Below, one piece after another: positions 53,258 to 62,636 of a stretch of DNA of 64,000 nucleotides; the stretch's first letter is position 1; each line of letters begins with the position of its first letter. The DNA is from Methylophilus sp. QUAN. GTDB lineage: Bacteria > Pseudomonadota > Gammaproteobacteria > Burkholderiales > Methylophilaceae. The position numbers were made by a program, and so were the translations under genes. The notes beneath the pieces were generated by a model. It did not search any database. It worked only from the letters and a program-made list of their open reading frames with translations, and was not told where the DNA came from. The DNA is taken from contig NZ_JADKYT010000002.1 of the NCBI RefSeq assembly GCF_015354445.1, positions 124,001 through 188,000 on the forward strand. Reading direction: 5' to 3'.

Positions 53258-54955
53258 TTACAGCACGTGCCGTTCAAAACGCTGTAACACATGGGCAGAC
53301 ATGCCTTTGGCCAGTTCTTCTTCGCCAAAAAACACCGCTTGGCCGAGGTCTTTTTGCAGGCGCTGGTATTCGTCCTCGTGATGGGTGCGGATCACCACTT
53401 CAATGTCCGGTTTCAATTGCTTGGCAATGTCGACAATTTTGCGGATATCCATGGCGTCTGGCGTGGCGATAATCAGCATGGCCGCATTGGCAATGTGCGC
53501 CTGTATCAACACCATGGGGTCGGCAGCATTGCCTGACACGGCAGGTTGGCCTTGTTTGCGCAGTTTTTCCACCAGCTCGCGGTTTTGTTCGGCCACCACA
53601 AACGGGATCGCTGAGTCGGTCAGGGATTGCGCAATCCGCTTGCCGACGCGACCGTAGCCCACCAACACCACCTGGCCTTCCAGGAACTTGCGCTCGGTTG
53701 ACATGGGTAACTCACCATATGGATCCATGCGCAATGACAAGCGTCTAGCCACGTCTGACTTGTTGACCACCCAATTGGCTAAAGGCTTGATCGACGCAAA
53801 GACCACCGGGTTCAGCGCGATGGAAATCAGCGCGCCAGCCAGCACCAGGCTCATGCCATCGGCTGACAGCAAGTTGAGCGATACGCCCAGGCCCGCCAGA
53901 ATAAAGGAGAACTCCCCAATTTGCCCCAGGCTGGCGGCAACAGTTAACGCCGTATTTAAGGGGTAGCGCAACGCCAGCACAATCGCGACTGCCGCCAGCG
54001 ATTTACCGAGGATAATAATCGCTACTACAGACAGCACTTGTATGGGTTGCTTGATCAGGATGCTAGGGTCAAACAGCATGCCCACGGCGACAAAAAACAG
54101 CACCGCAAATGCATCGCGGAAGGGCAGGGAGTCTTCAGCGGCACGGTGACTGTATTCGGATTCACGCATGATCATGCCCGCGAAAAAGGCCCCCAGCGCA
54201 AACGAGACATGAAACAGCGAGGAGGCAAAAAAGGCCACGCCAATCGCCACGGCAATCACGGTGAGGGTAAACAATTCGCGTGAGCCAGTGCCTGCTACAT
54301 ACCATAGCAACCACGGCAATACCCGTTTGCCGATGACCAGCATCACCACCACAAAGCCGGTAATTTCAAGCAAGGTCACACCGATTGTTTCCCAAATGGC
54401 GCTGGCATTAGTGGCTTCACCCTGGCCACCCAGGACACCTGCCAATGCGGGCATCAACACCAGTACCAGCACGGTTACCATGTCTTCTACCACCAGCCAG
54501 CCGACGGCAATTTTACCGTTCATGCTTTCCAGGATACGTCTGGATTCGAGTGCTTTGAGTAAAACCACGGTACTGGCGCAAGACAGCGACAGGCCAAATA
54601 CCAACCCATGGCCCATGCTCCAGCCCCAGGTGTGTGCTACCAGCATGCCGAGCAGGGTGGCCAGGGTCATCTGCGCCAGCGCGCCGGGCAGGGCAATACG
54701 TTTGACTGACATCAGGTCCTGCACTGAAAAATGCAGGCCGACGCCAAACATCAGCAACATGACGCCAATTTCGGACAATTGGGAGGCAATTTCAATGTCG
54801 GCAACAAACCCAGGCGTGGCCGGGCCGATGATGATCCCGGCAAACAAATAACCGATTAGCGCTGGCAATTTGAGTTTTTCGGCAATCAGGCCGAATATCA
54901 GTGCCAGCGCAAATGCAGCGGCAATGGTGGTAATGAGTGAAAGGTTATGATCCAT
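53258..54955 (-). CDS. CPA2-family monovalent cation:proton antiporter with TrkA-N domain (KefB/YbaL-like)
   Basis: 565 residues. About 12-13 helices in residues 1-385 starting 'ITTIAAAFALALIFGLIAEKLKLPALIGYLFAGIIIGPATPGFV', including the conserved 'SLSCASTVVLLKALE'. Then a RCK/TrkA-N NAD-binding domain from about 410 (GYGRVGKRIAQSL). No TrkA-C domain follows. Family role is K+ or Na+ efflux in exchange for protons. Lies between the two RND systems but on its own transcription unit with its own terminator. Confidence 0.92.
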   Translation of the reverse strand: MDHNLSLITTIAAAFALALIFGLIAEKLKLPALIGYLFAGIIIGPATPGFVADIEIASQLSEIGVMLLMFGVGLHFSVQDLMSVKRIALPGALAQMTLATLLGMLVAHTWGWSMGHGLVFGLSLSCASTVVLLKALESRRILESMNGKIAVGWLVVEDMVTVLVLVLMPALAGVLGGQGEATNASAIWETIGVTLLEITGFVVVMLVIGKRVLPWLLWYVAGTGSRELFTLTVIAVAIGVAFFASSLFHVSFALGAFFAGMIMRESEYSHRAAEDSLPFRDAFAVLFFVAVGMLFDPSILIKQPIQVLSVVAIIILGKSLAAVAIVLALRYPLNTALTVAASLGQIGEFSFILAGLGVSLNLLSADGMSLVLAGALISIALNPVVFASIKPLANWVVNKSDVARRLSLRMDPYGELPMSTERKFLEGQVVLVGYGRVGKRIAQSLTDSAIPFVVAEQNRELVEKLRKQGQPAVSGNAADPMVLIQAHIANAAMLIIATPDAMDIRKIVDIAKQLKPDIEVVIRTHHEDEYQRLQKDLGQAVFFGEEELAKGMSAHVLQRFERHVL

Positions 54956-55164
54956 AGCAGTTTTTTCTTAAATTATTGTTATAAGGTGGTCTATTCGATG
55001 ACGGATGACACGCCACGTGATTGAAAGATGGCGCGGTCACCTCATACTGACCCTGATCACACAAAAAAGTTGAACAATTTTATTGTCATCAATGTATCCG
55101 GCTCTTATCTTGCCGGAAGGCAGGCGTCTTCGTCAATGCTTGAGCGCGATGATGCGCGCAAGGA

Positions 55165-55776
55165 TTATGGCTGGAAAAGTGGCATGGATAAGCGTTGCAG
55201 GCCATATTCGCACAGTTGTTCGGCACGTTGCCAACGTTGCGTTTCGCTGAGGCTGCCAAAGTAGATGATGCTGAACACGCCTTCAATGACTGACTGGCAA
55301 TACAGGCTGATTAAGTCAAAATCGATGTCTGCAGAGAGTTCGCCTTGTGCAATAGCCTGTTTCAATAAACTGTCGATTTGCGTAATGCGCTTTTTCTCCC
55401 AGGCAAAGCGTAGTTGCAGCAACTCCGGCGAATCATCAATACCGATATATAAAAAGAACAGGACGCGCTGAATGGAGCTAGGCTCAATATAGCTACGAAT
55501 CTCATGCAGGCAATATTGCTTGAGGTTGCCTAATGCCGCAAGGGCCGGTTGGAGCTGGAACGGGGAGACGGTTTCAATCACGCGTTCCGCCATGGCGGTA
55601 GCGACTTCCAGCTTGCCTTTATAGTGGCCGTAAACGGCGCCGCGTGACAACTCGGCGGCTTCGGCAATGTCGGCCATGGTGGTCAGCGTAAAGCCTTTGC
55701 GATAAAACACGTGTTCCGCGGCATCCAGAATCTGGTCGCGGGTTTTTTGCGCATCTTCCTTGGTTTTTCTGGCCAT
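55165..55776 (-). CDS. TetR-family transcriptional repressor, probable regulator of RND cassette 2
   Basis: 203 residues from the ATG at 55776. HTH near the N-terminus: 'AEHVFYRKGFTLTTMADIAEAAELSRGAVYGHYKGK', typical of AcrR/TtgR-like repressors. The C-terminal ligand domain is helical and includes 'FFLYIGIDDSPELLQLRFAWEKKRI'. Divergent from the adaptor gene of cassette 2 with a 12-bp inverted repeat between, the standard layout for a local efflux repressor. Confidence 0.92.
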   Translation of the reverse strand: MARKTKEDAQKTRDQILDAAEHVFYRKGFTLTTMADIAEAAELSRGAVYGHYKGKLEVATAMAERVIETVSPFQLQPALAALGNLKQYCLHEIRSYIEPSSIQRVLFFLYIGIDDSPELLQLRFAWEKKRITQIDSLLKQAIAQGELSADIDFDLISLYCQSVIEGVFSIIYFGSLSETQRWQRAEQLCEYGLQRLSMPLFQP

Positions 55777-55825
55777 GATCTCTAGGCTTATCATTCCTCA
55801 AACAATGGCGAGGATTATACCAAAA

Positions 55826-55857
55826 AATAATTAATCAGTCATGATTGATTAATTATT
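55826..55857. promoter_or_regulatory. Inverted repeat between the TetR gene and RND cassette 2 (probable operator)
   Basis: Arms AATAATTAATCA / TGATTAATTATT, 12 bp and perfect, with an 8-base spacer, in the 128-base gap between the divergent genes. Confidence 0.75.
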
Positions 55858-55904
55858 AAAGGGCAGATAGAATATTGATGTCCATATAGTAAGAAGGCAT
55901 ATTC

Positions 55905-57068
55905 ATGTCCCGTTTTTCTGTCAGCACGGCCTCGGTCGCCACATTCTTGTTATTGCAACTCTCTGCCTGTAGCAAACCGCAGGAAGCCGCGCAGGCCGCG
56001 GCGGCTGCGCCTGAGGTCGATGTGGTCACCGTGCAGATTGCTGAAATCCCTGCTGAGGTTGAATTGCCAGGCCGTGTAGAGGCCTACCGCATTGCCGAAG
56101 TGCGCGCGCGCGTTTCTGGTATTGTCTCCAAGCGGCTGTATCAGGAAGGGCAAACAGTGAAGGCGGGCATGCCATTATTTGCCCTCAACCCAGAGCAGTT
56201 GCAGGCCAGCAAGCTGGAGGCCGATGCCGAATTGGCCAGAACCGAAGCCAACCTGGTGAATGCCAATGACAAATTGCAGCGCTACCAGGCCCTGGTGGGC
56301 GACCAGTCAGTAAGCCAGCGCGACTACCGTGCGGCACAGGCCGAGGCGCAACTGGCCAAAGCCGAAGTGGCGGCGGCGCAAGCCAAACTCAATCGTGCCA
56401 AGCTCGATGTGGCCTATGCCAATGTGACGGCACCGATTGATGGTGTCGCGCGTCGTGCGCTGGTCACCGAAGGTGCGTTGGTAGGTAAAGATGAAGCCAC
56501 GCACATGACCACGGTGGAGCAAATCAACCCGGTGTATGTCAATTTTGCGCAGTCTTCTTCTGAAGTGTTTGCTTTGCGTAAAGCCTTGCGTGACGGTCAG
56601 TTGAAGGGCAGCAATGGCCAATTGCAGATTGCCCTGATGTTGCCGGATGGTTCAACTTATCCTAGTGCAGGCAAACTGTCATTCTCTGATGTGTCTGTGA
56701 ACCAGACCACAGACTCAGTGGTCATGCGCGCCATTTTTGATAACCCGCAGCAGGAGCTTATGCCAGGGGCGTATGTATGCTTGAAAATTCGCCAGGCGAC
56801 CAATCCGCATGCCATCCTGATTCCGCGTGATGCGCTGATCCGTGACCAGTTCTCCAGCCGGGTATGGGTGGTCAATGCCAAACATGAACTGGAGTCACGC
56901 GAAGTGCAAACTGGCGCTGTGATCGATAAACAGTGGGTGATTGAGCATGGCTTGCAGCCCGGTGAGCAAGTGGTGGTGACCAATGCCGCCACGCAAACGG
57001 CGGGCGTGAAAGTGACGCCCAAGCAGGTCAGGGCCGCAGACAAAATAACGAAAGCGGTTGCGCCTTAA
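55905..57068 (+). CDS. RND efflux periplasmic adaptor lipoprotein (AcrA type), cassette 2
   Basis: 387 residues with a lipoprotein signal (LLLQLSACSKPQ, Cys about 22) and an Ala-rich start of the mature protein. Adaptor motifs 'VELPGRVEAYRIAEVRARVSGIVSKRLYQEGQTVKAGMPLFALNP', a coiled coil about 100-160 and 'LMLPDGSTYPSAGKLSFSDVSVN'. GAAGG lies upstream of the ATG. First gene of the cassette under the divergent TetR gene. Confidence 0.94.
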   Translation: MSRFSVSTASVATFLLLQLSACSKPQEAAQAAAAAPEVDVVTVQIAEIPAEVELPGRVEAYRIAEVRARVSGIVSKRLYQEGQTVKAGMPLFALNPEQLQASKLEADAELARTEANLVNANDKLQRYQALVGDQSVSQRDYRAAQAEAQLAKAEVAAAQAKLNRAKLDVAYANVTAPIDGVARRALVTEGALVGKDEATHMTTVEQINPVYVNFAQSSSEVFALRKALRDGQLKGSNGQLQIALMLPDGSTYPSAGKLSFSDVSVNQTTDSVVMRAIFDNPQQELMPGAYVCLKIRQATNPHAILIPRDALIRDQFSSRVWVVNAKHELESREVQTGAVIDKQWVIEHGLQPGEQVVVTNAATQTAGVKVTPKQVRAADKITKAVAP

Positions 57069-57093
57069 ACGGTAACCTAAGGAAAGTGAATAC

Positions 57094-60000
57094 ATGAGCC
57101 GTTTCTTTATTGATCGCCCGATTTTTGCCTGGGTGATTGCCATCCTGATTGTGCTGGCGGGTTTAATTGCCATTAAACAGTTACCGATTGCACAGTATCC
57201 TGATATTGCGCCGCCCGTGGTCAACATTGCCGCCACTTATCCTGGTGCATCGGCCAAAGTGGTCGAAGAAACCGTGACCTCGATTATTGAGCGCGAGATG
57301 AATGGCATGCCTGGCCTGATGTACGTGTCGGCCACCAGCAACCAGGGCATGGCTTCGATTAGCGTGACTTTTCGCCAGGGCACCAACCCTGATCTGGCGG
57401 CCGTGGATGTGCAAAACCGCCTTAAAAGCGTGGAAGTGCGTTTGCCGGAAATCGTGCGCCGTAGCGGCATCATGGTGGAAAAATCGGCCGATAGCTTCCA
57501 GCTGATTGTGTCACTGACCTCAGAAGATAACCGTTACAGTGAGATTGACCTCGGCGAGTTGTCCTCTGCCACGGTGATGCCTACGCTTAAGCGCGTGCAG
57601 GGGGTGGGTAAAGTGCAGTCATTCAGCCCGGAATATGCCATGCGTATCTGGCCGGATCCGCAGAAAATGGCGGGTTTAAATGTCAGCGTGACCGAAATCT
57701 CCAATGCCTTGCGTAGTTACAATACACGCCTGACCTTGGGCCAGGTTGGTGCCAGTGGTGTGCCGGATGGCGCGCCATTGAGTGTGACGCTCGAAGCCGA
57801 AGCGACATTGAAAACGGTAGAAGACTTTGCCAATGTGCCACTACGCAGTCAGGCGGATGGTTCGGCTTTGCTGGTCAAAGATGTGGCACGGGTAGAAATG
57901 GGCAGCAGTGACTATACCTACAGTTCTAAAGTCAATGGCAAGAATGCCGCGGGGATGGCGATCAAGCTGTCGCCGGGCTCGAATGCGGTAGAAACCATCA
58001 AGCGCGTCAAAGTGGCGATGGAGCAAATGCAGCCCTATTTCCCGCCAAACGTGGTGTTCCAGTTGTCTTATGACTCCTCAGCGTTTGTGTCTATCTCGAT
58101 TAAAAAAGTGATTCAAACGCTGGTTGAGGCGGTGCTGCTGGTATTCGTGGTCATGTACCTGTTTATGCAGAATCTGCGTGCGACCCTGATTCCGACCATC
58201 GTGGTGCCGATTGCCCTGATGGGGACGTTTGCTGTGATGTACTGGCTGGGTTATTCCATCAATGTGCTGACCATGTTTGGCGTGGTGCTGGCGATTGGTA
58301 TCCTGGTTGATGATGCGATTGTGGTGGTGGAAAACGTCGAGCGGCTGATTGTCGATGAAGGCTTATCTGCGCGCGAAGCAACTATTAAAGCCATGTCGCA
58401 GATTAGTGGCGCGGTGGTGGGTATCACCGCCGTGCTGGTGTCGGTGTTTATCCCCATGGCCTTTTTTAGTGGCGCGGTGGGCAATATCTACCGCCAGTTT
58501 TCACTGGCATTGTCGGTGTCGATCAGCTTCTCGGCCTTTCTGGCGCTGTCGCTGACCCCCGCTTTGTGTGTCACGCTGTTGCGCCATGAGACCAGCCCGA
58601 AAGCCCGCTTTTTTGTCTGGTTTAACCGTAGCTTTAAATGCATGACCGAGCGCTACACACGCTTGACTGGTGGTTTACTCAGCAAACCCTTGCGCTGGCT
58701 GGCGGTGTTTGGCCTGATTGTGGCGCTGGTGGGCTGGTTGTTTATGCGTCTGCCAGGTGCATTTTTGCCAGAAGAAGACCAGGGTAACTTTATGGTCATG
58801 GTGTCGTTGCCACAAGGCGCGACGCTGGCGGAAACCGCAGAAGTGCTGGGCGATATGAGCCGTTATATCCAGCAACACGAGCCGGTGGATATTATTTTTG
58901 AAGTCAGCGGTTTTAGCTTTTATGGCACCAGCACCAATAGTGGCATGCTGTTTATCACGCTGAAAGATTGGTCCGAGCGACCCAAGGCCGAGCAACAAGT
59001 GCAGGCGATTGTGAATCGCGTCAACCAGCAATTTTATGGCCGCCCTAATTTGAGTATTTTCGCCATGAATGCGCCGCCATTGCCAGAGTTGGGTAGCGTG
59101 GGCGGCTTTGACATGAAACTGGTAGACCGTGCCAGTGTCGGCATAGAAACCCTGATGAAAGCGCGCGACCAGCTGATTGCCGAATCGGCCAAACATCCCG
59201 AGTTGGCGAATGTCTTGTTTGCTGGTTTGTACGATACACCGGTAGTCAATATGCAGCTTAATCGCAGCAAAGCCAATGCGCTGGGCATCTCACTGGATGA
59301 AATCAACGACTCACTGGCGACCTTGCTGGGCTCTAACTACCTTGGTGATTTTGTCTATGGCAACCAGGTGCGCCGGGTCTTGATTCAAGCCGATGGCGAA
59401 CAGCGCCAGACGCTGGAGGATATCAAGAAAATCCGCCTCAAAGCCGCCGATGGCAGCCTGGTGCCGCTGTCTTCCATCATGACGCTGGATTGGGCCATGG
59501 GCACCCCGCAACGCACGCGTTTTAATGGCTTTCCGTCATTTAATATCAATGGCGGTGCCGGGCCTGGTTATAGCAGCGGTGAAGCGATGCAGAAGGTCGA
59601 AAAACTGGTACAAGGGTTGGGCAAGGGCATAGGTTTCGAATGGGCCGGGCAGTCACTTGAAGAGAAGCAATCCGGCAGCCAGGCCATCATGCTGTTTGGT
59701 TTGTCTATCCTGATAGTGTTCCTGGTGTTGGCCGCCTTGTATGAAAGCTGGGCCATTCCGTTCGCCGTGATGCTGGTGGTACCACTGGGTGTGTTGGGCG
59801 CGTTGCTTGGCGTGACTATCCGTGGTTTGCCCAATGATATTTATTTCAAGGTAGGCTTGATCGCGACGATTGGTTTATCTGCCAAAAACGCCATCCTGAT
59901 CGTGGAGTTTGCACGCGAGCATGTGCTGCAAGGCATGCCTTTGCTTGAAGCCAGTTTATTAGCGGCTAAAGAGCGCTTGCGGCCGATTGTCATGACCTCG

Positions 60001-60204
60001 CTGGCCTTTGGTGTCGGTGTGATTCCATTGGCATTTTCCACCGGCGCTGCGTCGGGTGCGCAAGTTGCGATCGGCACCAGCGTGCTGGGTGGCATTATCA
60101 CCGCGACCTTGCTGGCGATCTTTTTTGTACCGTTATTTTTTATTGTCGTGGGGCGCTGGATGAAAAAGCCAGCCACACAGCAAAGGGTGTCACATGAAGT
60201 TTAG
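57094..60204 (+). CDS. RND efflux pump inner-membrane protein (HAE1/AcrB type), cassette 2
   Basis: 1036 residues, full length. Starts [20 protein letters not shown]; the Asp pair is in '[22 protein letters not shown]' (about 405-409); ends 'GVIPLAFSTGAASGAQVAIGTSVLGGIITATLLAIFFVPLFFIVVGRWM'. Close to the pump of cassette 1 in layout but differing at many positions, so it is a paralogue rather than a recent copy. AAGGAAAG precedes the ATG. Confidence 0.95.
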   Translation: MSRFFIDRPIFAWVIAILIVLAGLIAIKQLPIAQYPDIAPPVVNIAATYPGASAKVVEETVTSIIEREMNGMPGLMYVSATSNQGMASISVTFRQGTNPDLAAVDVQNRLKSVEVRLPEIVRRSGIMVEKSADSFQLIVSLTSEDNRYSEIDLGELSSATVMPTLKRVQGVGKVQSFSPEYAMRIWPDPQKMAGLNVSVTEISNALRSYNTRLTLGQVGASGVPDGAPLSVTLEAEATLKTVEDFANVPLRSQADGSALLVKDVARVEMGSSDYTYSSKVNGKNAAGMAIKLSPGSNAVETIKRVKVAMEQMQPYFPPNVVFQLSYDSSAFVSISIKKVIQTLVEAVLLVFVVMYLFMQNLRATLIPTIVVPIALMGTFAVMYWLGYSINVLTMFGVVLAIGILVDDAIVVVENVERLIVDEGLSAREATIKAMSQISGAVVGITAVLVSVFIPMAFFSGAVGNIYRQFSLALSVSISFSAFLALSLTPALCVTLLRHETSPKARFFVWFNRSFKCMTERYTRLTGGLLSKPLRWLAVFGLIVALVGWLFMRLPGAFLPEEDQGNFMVMVSLPQGATLAETAEVLGDMSRYIQQHEPVDIIFEVSGFSFYGTSTNSGMLFITLKDWSERPKAEQQVQAIVNRVNQQFYGRPNLSIFAMNAPPLPELGSVGGFDMKLVDRASVGIETLMKARDQLIAESAKHPELANVLFAGLYDTPVVNMQLNRSKANALGISLDEINDSLATLLGSNYLGDFVYGNQVRRVLIQADGEQRQTLEDIKKIRLKAADGSLVPLSSIMTLDWAMGTPQRTRFNGFPSFNINGGAGPGYSSGEAMQKVEKLVQGLGKGIGFEWAGQSLEEKQSGSQAIMLFGLSILIVFLVLAALYESWAIPFAVMLVVPLGVLGALLGVTIRGLPNDIYFKVGLIATIGLSAKNAILIVEFAREHVLQGMPLLEASLLAAKERLRPIVMTSLAFGVGVIPLAFSTGAASGAQVAIGTSVLGGIITATLLAIFFVPLFFIVVGRWMKKPATQQRVSHEV

Positions 60205-61576
60205 CCGTATTCCCCTCATTGTCGCACTGGCATTCGCGATAAACGCTTGCTCGCTGATGCCTGAGTATTTCCGGCCAGCCGCGCCAGTGCCCGAGGCTTA
60301 CCCAGGCCAGTCAGCGAATGACGCGGTGGCTGAAGCGCCACCACTCACCTGGCAAACTTATTTCCCCGATGCCGATTTACAGCAACTGATACAAGTGGGG
60401 TTGGCGCATAACCGTGACCTGAAAACGACCGTGCTGCGCATGGACGAAGCCAAGGCCACTTACGGCATACAAAAAGCCGACCGCCTGCCGACTATACAAG
60501 GTAACCTGACGTACGACCGTAGCCGCACCGTGTTCAGCTCCAGCCAGGCATTTGAGGCCGAGTTGTACCGCGTTGGCGTCGGTATTTCTGACTACGAGAT
60601 TGACGTGTTTGGCCGCGTCAAAAGCTTGACGCAGGCTGCACTGGAGCAATACCTGGCCGTGACTGAGAACCGGCAAGCGGTACAAGCCACTCTGATCACT
60701 GAGATCGCTACGCAGTACGTCAACCTGTTGACCTTACACGCGCAACTCAAGCTGACGCAGCAAACGCTAGATGACCGCAAACAGACCTTGCATCGCACCC
60801 AGCGCCGTTTTGACGCCGGACTCGACCAGGTGCTGGACGTCAAAGCCGCACAAATCCAGGTCGAGCAAGTGCAGGCGCAACTCGCGCAATGGCAGCGCCA
60901 ACTGGCAACCACGCAAAATGCTTTGTATTTACTGCTCGGCGAGTCATCACAGCGCACACCGTTAGTCATCAAACCTCTGGCGGATTTAAAACTGGCTGAC
61001 GTTACGCCAGGCTTGCCTTCCAGCCTGTTGACCCGGCGCGCCGATATCCGTGCTGCCGAGCATCAGCTCAAAGCTGCCAATGCCAATATCGGTGCCGCCA
61101 GGGCTGCGTTTTATCCACGCTTGCAACTCACAACTAATGTCGGCCTGGTTAACTCGGAGTTCTCCAAACTGTTCTCTGACACTGGCAGCAACTACTGGTC
61201 TTTCAGCCCGCAATTGACCATCCCGATCTTTAACTATGGCCGCAACAAAGCCAACCTCAACCTTGCACAAACCCGTGAGCGTATCGAAGTGGTTAATTAC
61301 GAAAAAACCATCCAGACCGCGTTTAAAGAAGTGATGGATGTATTAAGCACGCGCGCAGCGATTGCCGAAGAGTCGGCGGCCAGGGCGCGTTTAAGTGAAT
61401 TGGAAAGCAGCCGTCTGCAACTGGTTAAACGCAAGCTGGATCAAGGTTTGGTGACTTACCTGGAATTGCTCGATGCGCAGCGCAGTGTACTTGATGCACA
61501 GTCACAGGCGCTGCAGATTCAGCAGCAGGCTTTGCAGAATCAGGTAGGTTTGTATAAGGCGCTGGGTGGGAGCTAA
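60194..61576 (+). CDS. Outer-membrane factor of RND cassette 2 (OprM/NodT family)
   Basis: 460 residues. Lipoprotein signal (IVALAFAINACSLM, Cys about 19). Motifs 'YEIDVFGRVKSLTQAALEQYL' and 'RADIRAAEHQLKAANANIGAARAAFYPRLQLTTNVG' are diagnostic. The ATG overlaps the pump gene by 11 bases, indicating coupling. A C-terminal Gln-rich stretch (SQALQIQQQALQNQ) is normal for the family helix. Confidence 0.93.
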   Translation: MKFSRIPLIVALAFAINACSLMPEYFRPAAPVPEAYPGQSANDAVAEAPPLTWQTYFPDADLQQLIQVGLAHNRDLKTTVLRMDEAKATYGIQKADRLPTIQGNLTYDRSRTVFSSSQAFEAELYRVGVGISDYEIDVFGRVKSLTQAALEQYLAVTENRQAVQATLITEIATQYVNLLTLHAQLKLTQQTLDDRKQTLHRTQRRFDAGLDQVLDVKAAQIQVEQVQAQLAQWQRQLATTQNALYLLLGESSQRTPLVIKPLADLKLADVTPGLPSSLLTRRADIRAAEHQLKAANANIGAARAAFYPRLQLTTNVGLVNSEFSKLFSDTGSNYWSFSPQLTIPIFNYGRNKANLNLAQTRERIEVVNYEKTIQTAFKEVMDVLSTRAAIAEESAARARLSELESSRLQLVKRKLDQGLVTYLELLDAQRSVLDAQSQALQIQQQALQNQVGLYKALGGS

Positions 61577-61729
61577 GCTTTCACCACAACGTAGTTGACG
61601 TGTTTAGGTTTGTATTTTATTATTTTTTTAATTAACAATTATTAACATAATTCTTTCTGAAGAATCTAAAGCAGTAATTACGGGAATGATTAAACAGATA
61701 GCAGCTTAAAACAGGAGGAGTCACAATTG

Positions 61730-62215
61730 ATGAGTTTTACCTTTTTACTGTTAGCTTTGCTGGTGATTATCGCTATCCTTGGATTGCTGAAAGCGAAGTC
61801 TCAAGGCAATTCAAGTGGTCATGGTATTTGGCCTTTTTATGCAAAAAAGCCGTTATCACCACCTGAACAAATTTTATATTTCCGCCTTCTTGAGGCACTG
61901 CCGGACTACATTATTTTGGCTCAGGTTCAACTTTCTAGATTTTTAGGTGTTAAGAAAGGCCATAATTACCAATCATGGTCGAATCGTATTAATCGAATGA
62001 GCGCAGATTTTGTCATCTGCAAAAAAGACGCTTCTATTGTCGCTGTGATTGAGCTTGACGACAGCACTCACCAAAAACTCGATAGACACATCGCGGATAA
62101 TAAAAAAGATAAAGCATTAGAGGCGGCGGCAATAAAAGTCGTGCGTTGGCAAGCCAAATCAATGCCTGACCTTTCAGAGATTAAAGCTACCTTTATTGCT
62201 CAAACCACACTATAA
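61730..62215 (+). CDS. DUF2726 protein with N-terminal membrane anchor
   Basis: 161 residues from the ATG at 61730, downstream of GGAGGAG. One helix at residues 3-22 ('FTFLLLALLVIIAILGLL'), then a DUF2726 domain ('PPEQILYFRLLEALPDYIILAQVQLSRFLGV', 'ADFVICKKDASIVAVIELDDSTHQK', 'IKVVRWQAKSMPDL'). The D...ExD and lysine pattern resembles PD-(D/E)XK nuclease-like folds; whether it cuts DNA is unknown. Stands alone, just after the RND cassette. The base composition here is more AT-rich than in the genes around it. Confidence 0.8.
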   Translation: MSFTFLLLALLVIIAILGLLKAKSQGNSSGHGIWPFYAKKPLSPPEQILYFRLLEALPDYIILAQVQLSRFLGVKKGHNYQSWSNRINRMSADFVICKKDASIVAVIELDDSTHQKLDRHIADNKKDKALEAAAIKVVRWQAKSMPDLSEIKATFIAQTTL

Positions 62216-62230
62216 AGAATAACAGGTAGG

Positions 62231-62251
62231 GCGTACCTGCTTGCGGTACGC
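62231..62251. repeat. REP-like hairpin
   Basis: GCGTACC, loop TGCTTGC, GGTACGC: a perfect 7-bp stem without a T-run, directly before a RAYT-like remnant. Size and place suit a REP element mobilised by RAYT enzymes. I have not seen a second copy in this window, so the repetitive nature is inferred. Confidence 0.5.
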
Positions 62252-62254
62252 GGA

Positions 62255-62365
62255 ATGATGGCTCGCGATCAATCACACATCACACTTATCGAATATCGTC
62301 GCGCTTGGCATAAAGGTGGAACGTATTTTTACAGTGAATTGTTTTGGATGATATACTTAAGTTAA
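62255..62365 (+). pseudogene. Truncated REP-associated tyrosine transposase (RAYT) remnant
   Basis: A 36-codon frame, ATG to TAA. Residues about 14-26 read YRRAWHKGGTYFY, which closely resembles the N-terminal motif of RAYT proteins (YRRAW/Y..GGTYFF), as I recall it. The frame then leaves the family pattern and stops, so the His-x-His and Tyr catalytic parts are missing. It was probably cut off when the adjacent DNA (vapBC) arrived or by deletion. Might be chance similarity because it is short. Confidence 0.55.
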
Positions 62366-62375
62366 TGTATATCAT
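62348..62375. promoter_or_regulatory. Inverted repeat in the vapBC promoter region (probable autoregulatory operator)
   Basis: ATGATATAC and GTATATCAT are exact reverse complements (9 bp) with a 10-base spacer, ending 18 bases before vapB. VapBC pairs usually repress themselves through such repeats. Confidence 0.65.
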
Positions 62376-62393
62376 TTTTGAGGGGTTAACTCT

Positions 62394-62636
62394 ATGCAAG
62401 TCGCAAAATGGGGTAATTCATTAGCTGTGAGATTACCTGCGAGTGTGGTGCAGGCCTTAGGCCTTAAAGAGGGCGAAGAAATTGATTTGCATGTAGCAGG
62501 TGAGCGCAGTTTTGAAGTAAGCAAGCAGGCTAATGCAAAAGAGCTGCTGACGCGTTTGCGTTCGTTGCGTGGGCGTTTGCCTGAGAGCTTTCGTTTTGAC
62601 CGCCTGGAAGCTAACTTGCGGGATAGCGACAAGTGA
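62394..62636 (+). CDS. vapB: AbrB/MazE-type antitoxin VapB
   Basis: 80 residues. N-terminal swapped-hairpin domain 'VAKWGNSLAVRLPASVVQALGLKEGEEIDLHV' is typical of SpoVT/AbrB antitoxins; the C-terminal part should bind and block the toxin. GAGGGG upstream of ATG. Its stop overlaps the GTG start of vapC. Confidence 0.9.
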   Translation: MQVAKWGNSLAVRLPASVVQALGLKEGEEIDLHVAGERSFEVSKQANAKELLTRLRSLRGRLPESFRFDRLEANLRDSDK

